64,000 nt of DNA from Fodinibacter sp963834965 (GTDB lineage Bacteria > Actinomycetota > Actinomycetes > Actinomycetales > Dermatophilaceae). Where the stretch lies: NCBI GenBank assembly GCA_963834965.1, contig CAWIEI010000017.1:322769-386768 (forward strand), in the 5' to 3' direction. This document shows, in pieces, positions 43,314 through 51,663 of this stretch; the first letter of the stretch is position 1; the number at the start of each line of letters is the position of its first letter. A program made the position numbers and the translations under genes. The notes under the pieces are model-generated. The model saw nothing but the letters and a program-made list of their open reading frames with translations. It was not told the DNA's origin and ran no database searches.

Positions 43314-43973
43314 ATGACCCAGCCCGGGGCCCCTGCCCCCGACTCCGCTCCCCAGCCACAGCCGCGCGTCCCCGAGGTCTGGCAACCGCAGCAACGTCAG
43401 CCGAGCCTCCCCGAGATCTGGCCACCGCAGCAACAGGTTGGCCCACCCTGGGCGGTGCCGCCCCAGGTACAGGGCCAGCCGCCCTTGCCGCCACGCGCCG
43501 ACTCGACACGCACCATCGCGATCATCGCGCTCGTGATCTCTGGCCTCACCCTGCTGGGGATTGGGGTGATGACCATCGCGCCTTTCCTCTTCTTCGGAGC
43601 GCTCGCGTTCGGCGCCGCGGGCTTCGGGGACGTCATCGGCGACGGCTCGATGATGTCGTCGAGCGCTTCGTACTACGGGGGTGACGTCACGCCGGCCGCC
43701 GACGGGAGCGTCACCGGGACGACCCTGGCCGCCGCGGTCACGGCGCTCGCGTCGGACAACGGCCTCGACGGGATGGCCGGGCGGGTGACCTGTGACCCGG
43801 TGCCCCACGTCGGCGGCGACGTCAGCGTGCTCTGCCGGGCCACCGACCCGGCCTGGTACGGCATCGTGCGCTTCTCGGGGTCGGACGGCTCCTTCGACGT
43901 GCTCACCATGGGTGGGCCGGACGCCTCGTTCAGGCCGAACGGGCCGAACGGGCCGGACGGACCCATGCCGTGA
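43314..43973 (+). CDS. Proline/glutamine-rich single-pass membrane protein, hypothetical
   Basis: 219 residues. Residues 1-60 are Pro/Gln-rich and disordered (PQPQPRVPEVWQPQQRQPSL), followed by one or two hydrophobic helices (IAIIALVISGLTLLGIGVMT). The soluble C-terminal domain (GTTLAAAVTALASDNGLDGM, CDPVPHVGGDVSVLCRATDP) has a pair of cysteines. The layout is typical of actinobacterial envelope proteins with DUF4333- or DUF4190-like parts. The stop overlaps the GTG of a similar protein, and the two look like diverged duplicates. Function unknown. Confidence 0.65.
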   Translation: MTQPGAPAPDSAPQPQPRVPEVWQPQQRQPSLPEIWPPQQQVGPPWAVPPQVQGQPPLPPRADSTRTIAIIALVISGLTLLGIGVMTIAPFLFFGALAFGAAGFGDVIGDGSMMSSSASYYGGDVTPAADGSVTGTTLAAAVTALASDNGLDGMAGRVTCDPVPHVGGDVSVLCRATDPAWYGIVRFSGSDGSFDVLTMGGPDASFRPNGPNGPDGPMP

Positions 43974-44566
43974 GCACCCCGACCGACGGCCCGCTCGTCC
44001 CCCCGTCAGGTCAGGCGCCGCAGCCGGTCCCTGCACCCGTCGACCCGTACGCCCCGCCGGCCTGGCCGCAGCAGCAGGCCTGGCCACAACAGCCGGCGTG
44101 GTCACCACAACCGGAGTGGTCCCAGCAGCCCGGCATCCCCCCGCAGGGGTGGGGCACGCCGGACTCCCGTGCACTCCAGGAGGCCGAGACGGCGCTGCGC
44201 AAGGCGCGCACCGCGCTGGGCTGGGCGATCGCGGCGGCCGTCGGGGCACTGGCGGCGCTGGTCGCCGCCTTCGTGGTGCCGGCCCTCTTCGCGTTCGGTT
44301 CGTCGGTCGGCGGGACGTACTCCTACCGGGGGCAGGTCGAGCCCTTCGAGGCGGGTAGCGCCCTGAACGGGTCGGCGGTTTCCGACGCCGTGGAGGCCGC
44401 ACTGGTGGACGACGGTGCGGACGTCTCGAGCATCGACTGCCCGGACACCGAGACCGCCCAGATCTCGACCGTCATCGCGTGCCAGGGCTCGGTCGACGGC
44501 AGCGACTGGACCTACCTCGTGCACGTCCTCGACCGCCAGGGCTCCATCCTCATCACGGAGTACTGA
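43970..44566 (+). CDS. Proline/glutamine-rich membrane protein with DUF4333-like C-terminal domain
   Basis: 198 residues, GTG start overlapping the previous stop. The same layout as its neighbour: a Pro/Gln/Trp-rich cytoplasmic stretch (PAWPQQQAWPQQPAWSPQPE), a membrane helix (AIAAAVGALAALVAAFVVPA), then an extracytoplasmic domain with two cysteines (SIDCPDTETAQIS, IACQGSVDGSDWTYLVHV) that resembles DUF4333. Possibly a lipid- or wall-associated accessory protein; role unknown. Confidence 0.65.
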   Translation: MSTPTDGPLVPPSGQAPQPVPAPVDPYAPPAWPQQQAWPQQPAWSPQPEWSQQPGIPPQGWGTPDSRALQEAETALRKARTALGWAIAAAVGALAALVAAFVVPALFAFGSSVGGTYSYRGQVEPFEAGSALNGSAVSDAVEAALVDDGADVSSIDCPDTETAQISTVIACQGSVDGSDWTYLVHVLDRQGSILITEY

Positions 44567-44602
44567 GGCCACGCGTTTCTGCAGGGTCGGGCCGCCTGAG
44601 AT

Positions 44603-45838
44603 CTACGGCACCACGGGCAACTTGGTTGAGCGTGTCGGCCGCACCGAGTCGGCTGCGGGGGCGACCGCCCGCGAGGTGCGCGGCGCGAACACCCACAGCT
44701 TCATCGCGAGGTACTTCACTGCTGTCGCCACGGCGGTCGTCACCCCCACCACGAGCGTCTGCAGCCAGGTGGGGGCCGACGGCATCGTGACCTGGAGCAG
44801 GTCGAGCCCGGCCGTCGTGAGGCCGAGCGTCAGCGCGAACACGAGCAGCCCCTGCACCTGGTGGCGCACCGCACCGGCTCGCCCCCGCACTCCGAAGGTC
44901 CAGCGCCGGTTGGCCCAGGTGTTGGCCACGGCCGCCGCCAGCAGCGCGACGGCGTTGGCCGCGGTCGCCGAGTCCACGACCTGGCGCAGCAGCACGAACC
45001 CGCCCAGGTGCAGCACGGTGCTGAGCACCCCGATGACGGCGAACACCGACAGCTCGGTCGTCATCGTGCGGGCGGGCTCGGCCGGCGCGCGTCCGATCCG
45101 GGTCGCGACCTCGTCGACGGGCAGCCGCCCGAGCGCCAGCCCGCGACCGACCCGCCACACCCCGAGCAGGTCGTCGCGGGCCGTCGCGGCGATGGCTACC
45201 CGGCTGTCGGGGTCGTCGACCCAGTCGACCGGCACCTCGTGCACGCGCAGGCCGCTGCGCTCGGCCAGCACCAGCAGCTCGGTGTCGAAGAACCAGGTGG
45301 TGTCCTCGACGAGCGGGAGCAGCTCGGCCGCGACGTCGGCCCGCACGGCCTTGAACCCGCACTGGGCGTCGGTGAACCGCACGCCGAGCGCGACCCGCAG
45401 CAGCAGGTTGTAGCACCGTGAGATCACCTCGCGCCTGGGCCCGCGCACCACGCGTGAGTCGCGGTGCAGGCGGGTGCCGATGGCGATGTCCGAGTGCCCG
45501 GACAGCAGCGGGGCGACGAGGGGCCACAGGGCGTCGAGGCCGGTCGAGAGGTCGACGTCCATGTAGGCGAGCACGGCGGCGTCCGAGCACGACCACACCT
45601 GCTTCAGGGCCCGGCCGCGGCCCATCTCCTCGAGCCGCACGGCCCGCACCCCGGGCAGCTCCGCGGCGAGCTGCTGGGCGAGCGGCCAGGTGCTGTCGCT
45701 GCTCGCGTTGTCGGCCACCGTGAGGCGCCACGAGTAGGGGAAGGAGCCGCTGAGGTGGTCGTGGAGCCGGCGCACGGATGCCGCCAGCGTTGCCTCCTCG
45801 TCGTGCACCGGGACCACGACGTCGAGCACGGTCGTCAC
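44603..45838 (-). CDS. Fusion of GT2 polyprenol-phosphate glycosyltransferase and GtrA-like membrane domain
   Basis: GTG 45838 overlaps the stop of the upstream GT39 reading; 411 residues. Residues 1-260 are a GT2 glycosyltransferase (VLDVVVPVHDEEATLAASVR; metal-binding AYMDVDLSTGLDAL; GTRLHRDSRVVRGP), the dolichyl-phosphate mannose synthase type. Residues 275-400 are four membrane helices of the GtrA/flippase-like family (VFAVIGVLSTVLHLGG; ANTWANRRWTFG). It would make and help flip a polyprenyl-phosphate sugar donor for the adjacent GT39 enzyme, a common functional pairing. Confidence 0.88.
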   Translation of the reverse strand: MTTVLDVVVPVHDEEATLAASVRRLHDHLSGSFPYSWRLTVADNASSDSTWPLAQQLAAELPGVRAVRLEEMGRGRALKQVWSCSDAAVLAYMDVDLSTGLDALWPLVAPLLSGHSDIAIGTRLHRDSRVVRGPRREVISRCYNLLLRVALGVRFTDAQCGFKAVRADVAAELLPLVEDTTWFFDTELLVLAERSGLRVHEVPVDWVDDPDSRVAIAATARDDLLGVWRVGRGLALGRLPVDEVATRIGRAPAEPARTMTTELSVFAVIGVLSTVLHLGGFVLLRQVVDSATAANAVALLAAAVANTWANRRWTFGVRGRAGAVRHQVQGLLVFALTLGLTTAGLDLLQVTMPSAPTWLQTLVVGVTTAVATAVKYLAMKLWVFAPRTSRAVAPAADSVRPTRSTKLPVVP

Positions 45839-47959
45839 GACGACGCACCTCCCACCGGCTGGGTCAGGTCGTACAACGTCTGGCCACCGATGGTCACCTT
45901 CGTGAAGGTCTGCGTGACCCAGCTGGAGATGTCGCTCGCGGCCGAGGACCCACCGTTCTGCTGGCCGAAACCACTGCTCTGCAGGAAGTAGTGGATCCTG
46001 CCCTGGGCCACGTGCTCCTTGAACTGCGCGAGCGTGGGGCTCGGGTCGCTGCCGTTGAACCCGCCGATCGCCATCACCGGCTGCTCGCTCGCCAGCTGCA
46101 GACCTGCGGCGTTCTGCGAGCCGACGGCCGCGGCGACCCAGGTGAACGAGCCCGCGTCGGCCTGCAGGGCGCTCACGACTGCGGCGCTCGGTGTCGTGGC
46201 GTCGAGCAGGCCGCGCATCCCGCCGCCTGGCGCGCCGCCAGTGGACGGACCGCCCTGGAGCGCACCGGTGCTGCCGCCGGGCGCTCCGCCCGGGGCACCG
46301 CCCGGCATTCCACCCGGGGCACCGCCCGGCATCCCACCAGGGGCGCCGCCGCCCGGCATCCCACCCGGGGCGCCGCCGGCCGGCATCCCGCGCGGGGCGC
46401 CGCCGCCCGGCATCCCACCGGGTCCGTGACCCGTCGCGGGCCCTGCGGTGACGATCGAGCCTGAGTGCGCGGTGGCCAGTGTCGTGGCGCTGTAGGCGGC
46501 GGGGCCGGCGAGACCCGCGAGCACCGCGGCCACGGCGGCCAGGGTAGCCAGGCGCCGGGGGAGCCGGGCGACGAGGAGCAGCAGCCCGGCAGCCGTGCAC
46601 CCCAGGGCCAGCACGCCGAAGCGCAGCCAGTCGCCGTAGGCCTCGGTGCGCCCCAGCAGCACGAACGACCAGATGGCGGTCGTGGCACTGGCGGCGCTGA
46701 GCACCACGGCCCCGCTGAGCCGGCTCCGTCGCTCCCAGGCCTCTCCGGTGCCCATCCCGACGAGGGCGGCGATGGCGGGAGCGAGGGCGACGACGTAGTA
46801 CTCGTGGAAGATGCCCTGCATCAACGAGAACGTGAGCGCCGTGACGAGCAGCCAGAGGCCCATGACGAGGTAGGCGGCGCGGCGGCCGTCGGTGCGCGGT
46901 GCGCGACACACGGAACCAGAGCCCGGCGACGAGCAGCAGCAGCGCCGTCGGCAACAGCCACGAGATCTGGCCGCCGACCGAGTCGGAGAACATCCGCCAG
47001 ATGCTGCCGGTACCGGAGTTGGGGCCGCGGTTGCCGACCGAGCCGACCTCGGAGCCCTCGAGGCGGCCCAGGCCGTTGTAGCCGAAGGTCAGCTCGAGGA
47101 AGGAGTTGGTCTGGCTGCCGCCGACGTAGGGCCGGATGCTGGCGGGCACCAGCTCGACGACGGCGACCCACCATCCCGCGGAGACCCCGAGCGCCGCGCT
47201 CGCGGCCAGCCCGCCGAGCAGCCGGCGGCGGAGGGGGGTGTCGGCGCAGACCAGCCAGACCAGCCCCAGCGCGGGCAGCACGAGGAAGACCTGCAACGTC
47301 TTGGTGAGGAAGCCGAACCCGGTGAACACCCCGGCGAGCAGCATCCACCGGATCGAGCCCGCCTCGGTCGCCCGCAGCGTCGCCCACACGGCCAGGGCCA
47401 TGAGCAGGGTGAGCAGGGCGTCGGGGTTGTTGAAGCGGAACATCAGCACGGCCACGGGTGTGAGGGCCATGACGAGCCCGCCCAGCAGGGCCGCCCCGTG
47501 GCCGAACCGCCGTCGCACGGTGGCGTGGACGACGGCCACCGTGCCGACACCCATGAGAACCTGGGGCAGCAGGATGGCGAACGAGCTGAGGCCGAACAGC
47601 CGCACCGACAGGGCCATGACCCACAGGGCGGCCGGTGGCTTGTCGACGGTGATCGCGTTGCTCGCGTCGAAGCTCCCCCAGAAGAACGCCGACCACGAGT
47701 CGGCGCCGGCCTGCACCGCGGCCGAGTAGAACGAGTTGGCCCAGCCGGCCGAGGTGAGGTTCCACAGGTACGCCAGGGCCGTGCTCACGAGCAGCAGCAC
47801 GAAAGCGCCTCTCGCCCAACGAGGCTCGCGCTCCGGCCCACGGACCAGCCGCCGGAGCCGGCCCGCGGGAGGCGAGACCTGGGCGGCCTGCTCGTCGACC
47901 GGCGTCGGCTCAGCCGTCGCCGGTGGCTGGGGGTTGGGCGTGGTGGTCACGGTGTTCAT
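45835..47959 (-). pseudogene. GT39/ArnT-like membrane glycosyltransferase, broken by a one-base frameshift
   Basis: From ATG 47959 the first frame encodes the N-terminal 350 residues of a GT39-type enzyme: WANSFYSAAVQAG, the catalytic-type DASNAITVDKPPAALWVMAL, and many membrane helices up to LLLLVAGLWFR. It then loses meaning. The remainder continues in another frame from about 46911 (RAPRTDGRRAAYLVMGLWLL to GGQTLYDLTQPVG). Removing one base in the ACACA stretch at 46906-46910 restores a single protein of about 708 residues, so this is either a recent frameshift or a sequencing indel. A Gly/Pro/Met-rich repeat (GGMPGGAPGGMPGG) sits in the extracytoplasmic part (about 46230-46435). Confidence 0.75.
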
Positions 47960-48040
47960 GTCCTCACCCTGACGACGCCGTCTGTTCCCCTACTGTCCCC
48001 TTCCTGTCCGGCTCGCACGAGCCTTTGCGAGGATGGGTCG

Positions 48041-48547
48041 GTGCCCTCCTCCGTTCCCTCCGTGCCCATCCGGCGCGCCCGCCCCGACGAGCTGGATGCC
48101 GTGGGGCAGCTGACGGTCGACGCGTACGTGCGCGGGGGCGTCATCCCCGCTGACGCGCCGTACCTCGGCTTCCTCGGCGACGCGCACAGCCGGGATGCCG
48201 ACGCCGAGGTGTGGGTCGCCGTCGACGCCCGGGGGGTCGTGGGCACGGTGACGTACGTCGAGCCGGGGTCGGCGCTGTGCGAGATCGCTGGCGCCGGGGA
48301 GGCCGAGATCCGCTCGCTCGCGGTGCTGCCGACGGCATCCGGAGAAGGGATCGGCGAGGCGCTCACCCGGCACACCATCGCGCGGGCCCGGGAGCGGGGA
48401 CTGACCTCGATGGTGCTGTCATCGTCGACCACCATGCACACCGCGCACCGGCTCTACGAGCGGCTCGGCTTCACCCGGCTGCCCGAGCGCGACTGGTCGC
48501 CGGTCGCCGGAGTCCAGCTCATCGCCTACCGGCTCCCCCTTTCCTGA
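48041..48547 (+). CDS. GNAT-family N-acetyltransferase
   Basis: 168 residues from GTG. Acetyl-CoA-binding motif A is AEIRSLAVLPTASGEGIGEA, followed by LTRHTIARARERGL, and motif B ends with AHRLYERLGFTRLPERDW. The substrate is not identifiable. It is divergent from the glycosyltransferase cluster and convergent with the sensor kinase gene. Confidence 0.88.
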   Translation: MPSSVPSVPIRRARPDELDAVGQLTVDAYVRGGVIPADAPYLGFLGDAHSRDADAEVWVAVDARGVVGTVTYVEPGSALCEIAGAGEAEIRSLAVLPTASGEGIGEALTRHTIARARERGLTSMVLSSSTTMHTAHRLYERLGFTRLPERDWSPVAGVQLIAYRLPLS

Positions 48548-48554
48548 CGGGTTC

Positions 48555-50033
48555 TCAGGTCGCGGGGAGGAGGACGGAGAAGGTGGTCGCGCCGGGACGG
48601 CTCGACACCTCGACGCGCCCACCGTGCGCCTGGCCCACCGCCGCCACGATGCTGAGCCCGAGCCCGGTGGAGCCGTTGGCACGCACCCGGGCGTCGTCGC
48701 CGCGGGTGAACCGCTCGAAGATCTTGGGCTGCAGCGTCACCGGCACGCCGGGCCCGTCGTCGGTCACCGAGACCCGCACGAGGTGGCCCTCGGGGTGCAC
48801 CCGGGTCACCACCCGGGTGCCGGCCGGCGTGTGGGTGCGCGCGTTGGCGAGCAGGTTGGCCAGGATCTGGTGCAGCCGGGCCTGGTCTCCGGGCACCTCG
48901 ACCGGGTCCTCGGGCAGGTCGAGCTCCCAGGTGTGGTCGGGCGAGGCGGCGTGGGCGTCGCTCACCGCGTTGACGGCGAGCAGCGACAGGTCGACCGGCT
49001 CACGCTCCAGGGGCCGCCCGGAGTCGAGCCGGGCGAGCAGCAGCAGGTCCTCGACGAGCTCCTGCATCCGCAGCGCCTCCGACTCCACCCGGCCGATGGC
49101 GTGAGTGACGGTGGGGGGCACCGGATCGGTCTCGCGGCGGGTCAGCTCGGCGTAGCCACGGATCGACGCCAGCGGGGTGCGCAGCTCGTGGCTCGCGTCG
49201 GCGACGAACTGGCGCACCTGGGTCTCGCTCGCCTGGCGCGCCAGCAGGGCTGACTCCACGTTGTCGAGCATGGTGTTGAGGGCGAGCCCCACCTGGCCGA
49301 CCTCGGTGTGCGGGTCGGCATCCGCAGCGGGCACCCGCTCGGCGAGCGCGACCTTGCCCGAGTCGAGCTTGAGGTCCGAGACCCGACGTGCCGTGGCCGC
49401 CACCCGGTCGAGCGGGGCGAGGCTGCGCCGGATGACGACCGTGCCGCCGACGCCGACGAGCACGATCCCGATCACGGTGCCGCCGACGACGAGGCCGAGC
49501 AGCTTCGCCATCAGCTCGTCGACCTGGCGGGTGGACACGCCCACGATGAGGCGCCGACCGTCCGGGGCCGTGCGCTGGGTGACGAGGTAGCTGCCGACGT
49601 CGCCGCCGACGACCACCCTGACCGTGTCCGACCCGGCGACTGATTCGGCGACCGTGCGGACCTGGGCCGGGTCGAGGGTGTCAGCGACACCCTTGTCGTT
49701 GACGACGGCGTTCTGCTCCAGCCCCTGCCGGTCGGTGAAGACGGTGCCGTCGGGGTTGAGCAGGAGCACCAGCTGGTTGCCGCCACCGGGTGCGGCGATA
49801 GGTCCGCCGCTCGGTGGCAGGTGGCCCAGGTCGTCGCCGTCGTACCCGCCCGGCCGGCTGTCACCGACCCGGCCGAGGGCTCCGTTCAGGTCGCTCTCGA
49901 TCTGCTGGGTGAGGTAGCGCTGGATCTCGAGCACCGTGAGCGCACTGGTCGCGAGCATCACAATGGTGAACAGCGCGAGCACCGAGGCGAGCAGCTTGGC
50001 CCGCAAGGTCCACTGCGAAATGGGTGGCGGCAT
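48555..50033 (-). CDS. Two-component sensor histidine kinase
   Basis: 492 residues from ATG 50033. Two membrane helices (LLASVLALFTIVMLATSALT; LLGLVVGGTVIGIVLVGVGG) flank an extracytoplasmic sensor region. HAMP (RRSLAPLDRVAATARRVSDL) and HisKA with the phospho-acceptor His (FVADASHELRTPLASIRGY) follow. The ATPase carries the N box (LHQILANLLANARTHTP), DDGPGVP and GLGLSIVAAV. It lies 16 nt after the response regulator in the same operon. The signal is unknown; neighbours include a membrane protein and pckG. Confidence 0.93.
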   Translation of the reverse strand: MPPPISQWTLRAKLLASVLALFTIVMLATSALTVLEIQRYLTQQIESDLNGALGRVGDSRPGGYDGDDLGHLPPSGGPIAAPGGGNQLVLLLNPDGTVFTDRQGLEQNAVVNDKGVADTLDPAQVRTVAESVAGSDTVRVVVGGDVGSYLVTQRTAPDGRRLIVGVSTRQVDELMAKLLGLVVGGTVIGIVLVGVGGTVVIRRSLAPLDRVAATARRVSDLKLDSGKVALAERVPAADADPHTEVGQVGLALNTMLDNVESALLARQASETQVRQFVADASHELRTPLASIRGYAELTRRETDPVPPTVTHAIGRVESEALRMQELVEDLLLLARLDSGRPLEREPVDLSLLAVNAVSDAHAASPDHTWELDLPEDPVEVPGDQARLHQILANLLANARTHTPAGTRVVTRVHPEGHLVRVSVTDDGPGVPVTLQPKIFERFTRGDDARVRANGSTGLGLSIVAAVGQAHGGRVEVSSRPGATTFSVLLPAT

Positions 50034-50049
50034 GGGGTCGACTGCCCGG

Positions 50050-50787
50050 TCAGTCGGCGGGCTTGAGGACGTAACCCACACCGCGCATGGTGTGGATCAT
50101 CGGGGAGCGCCCGGCGTCGATCTTCTTGCGCAGGTAGGAGATGTACAGCTCGACCACGTTGGCCTGGCCGCCGAAGTCGTAGTTCCACACCCGGTCGAGG
50201 ATCTGCGCCTTGCTCAGCACCCGCTTCGGGTTGCGCATGAGGTAGCGCAGCAGCTCGAACTCGGTGGCGGTGAGGTGCACCTGCTCGCCGGCACGGGTGA
50301 CCTCGTGGCTGTCCTCGTCCATGGACAGGTCGCCCACCACGATCAGCGAGCTGCCCTCGTCGACGGACACGGTGGTGCGGCGCATCAGGGCCCGCAGCCG
50401 GGCGACGACCTCCTCGAGGCTGAACGGCTTGGTCACGTAGTCGTCACCGCCCGCGGTCAGGCCGGCGACCCGGTCCTCGACGGCATCCTTGGCGGTGAGG
50501 AACAGCACCGGCACGTTCGGGTCGTCGGCGCGCATCCGGCGCAGCACCTCCATGCCGTCGAAGTCGGGCAGCATCATGTCGAGCACCACGGCGTCCGGTT
50601 CGAAGTCCTTCGCGGAGCGCACGGCGGCCAGCCCGCTGGCGGCGGTGCGCACCTCCCAGCCCTCGTAGCGCAGGGCCATCGAGAGCAGCTCGGTGAGGTT
50701 GGGCTCGTCGTCGACCACGAGCACCCGAACCGGGCTGCCGTCGGGTCGCGAGAGGGCAGGAGCGCTCACGGGGCGGGTCGTCGTCAT
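50050..50787 (-). CDS. OmpR/PhoB-family response regulator
   Basis: 245 residues. The receiver domain contains VLVVDDEPNLTELL, phospho-acceptor Asp in AVVLDMMLPDFDG, and the switch Thr/Lys (FLTAKDA; DYVTKPFS). The C-terminal winged helix shows LTATEFELLRYLMRNPKRVL and VVELYISYLRKKID. First gene of the operon with the histidine kinase; it is read divergently from the 50954 gene, which it may control. Confidence 0.94.
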   Translation of the reverse strand: MTTTRPVSAPALSRPDGSPVRVLVVDDEPNLTELLSMALRYEGWEVRTAASGLAAVRSAKDFEPDAVVLDMMLPDFDGMEVLRRMRADDPNVPVLFLTAKDAVEDRVAGLTAGGDDYVTKPFSLEEVVARLRALMRRTTVSVDEGSSLIVVGDLSMDEDSHEVTRAGEQVHLTATEFELLRYLMRNPKRVLSKAQILDRVWNYDFGGQANVVELYISYLRKKIDAGRSPMIHTMRGVGYVLKPAD

Positions 50788-50953
50788 GCCCCTATCGTGC
50801 GCGCAGGCGCTGTTCCGAGTCCATGCGTTGTCTGTGTGGTTCCTGTGAGCAGTGGGTGTGCCTGCCAGCCGGTCGACACGTGTGTCACAGCACCGCCACA
50901 GGCGCGAGCTCGATCGTCGGTGCGGACAGCCCAACCGCCTTCCAGGAGCGACG

Positions 50954-51538
50954 ATGACCGACCGACCGGACGACCGGACCCAACCCATCTCGACCGGGTC
51001 CACGAGCGAGCAGCCGACGGTGGATGCCTGGCAGCCCTCGCTGGACGCCGGGGACGTACCCGCCTGGGCCAACGCCGGCCCCGACGGCGGCGACCCGGCA
51101 TCCGCCCGCCCGGTTCCGGTCGCGGCGATGACGCCGGCCGCCGCGTACGGCCCGTCGGTGCCGCCGATCGCGGCAACCCCGGCCAAGGGCTCCTGGCGAT
51201 CGCAGATGAGCGGTGGCCGCGGCCTGGCCGTCGCCGCACTGCTCGTCGGGCTCGGGCTCGGAGCCGTCGGTGGCACGGCCGTCACCTTCGCCGCGACCCA
51301 CCACGACGGCATCGGCACGACCGCCGACGGCACCGCGCGCTTCGGCCGCGACGGCGACGGTGGCTTCGGCCCGCACGATGGTCGCGGTGGCCCGCCGCCC
51401 GGAGGACGGCTGCCGAATGGTCAGCTCCCCGGCGGCCAGGTGCCCGGCGGTGACCAGCCGCAGAACGACGACAGCCCGGGCCAGGTGCCCGGCGGCGGCA
51501 CAGGCACGGACGCGAACGGCACCTCGCCGGCCACCTGA
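50954..51538 (+). CDS. Hypothetical membrane-anchored protein with Gly/Pro-rich extracytoplasmic tail
   Basis: 194 residues; AGGAG before the ATG. A disordered cytoplasmic N-terminus (first 75 residues) leads to one membrane helix (GLAVAALLVGLGLGAVGGTA). A tail rich in Gly, Pro, Asp and Gln follows (GGFGPHDGRGGPPPGGRLPN; QLPGGQVPGGDQPQ). Being divergent from the response-regulator operon makes it a candidate target or accessory of that system. No known domain. Confidence 0.6.
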   Translation: MTDRPDDRTQPISTGSTSEQPTVDAWQPSLDAGDVPAWANAGPDGGDPASARPVPVAAMTPAAAYGPSVPPIAATPAKGSWRSQMSGGRGLAVAALLVGLGLGAVGGTAVTFAATHHDGIGTTADGTARFGRDGDGGFGPHDGRGGPPPGGRLPNGQLPGGQVPGGDQPQNDDSPGQVPGGGTGTDANGTSPAT

Positions 51539-51608
51539 CGGGCTGGGGGCGAGAGCGCAACGGGCGCAACGGCATCCGACGCAAGACGCCGGGCGCCGGG
51601 TGCGCAGA

Positions 51609-51637
51609 ACCCCCGGAGAGGGCGGCTCTCCGGGGGC
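51609..51637. terminator. Bidirectional terminator between the 50954 gene and pckG
   Basis: CCCCCGGAGAG (51610-51620) and CTCTCCGGGGG (51626-51636) form a perfect 11-bp stem with a 5-nt loop between convergent genes. Confidence 0.8.
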
Positions 51638-51663
51638 TCTCGCGTCCGCGGGCGGGCGGACGG

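Noticed and set aside
44603..47959. A single 1118-residue glycosyltransferase fusion ORF on the minus strand
   Set aside because: The middle third is Arg/Pro-rich nonsense. The meaningful GT39 C-terminus lies in another frame, and the GT2 gene has its own GTG start. The long frame is a GC-rich read-through after a frameshift.
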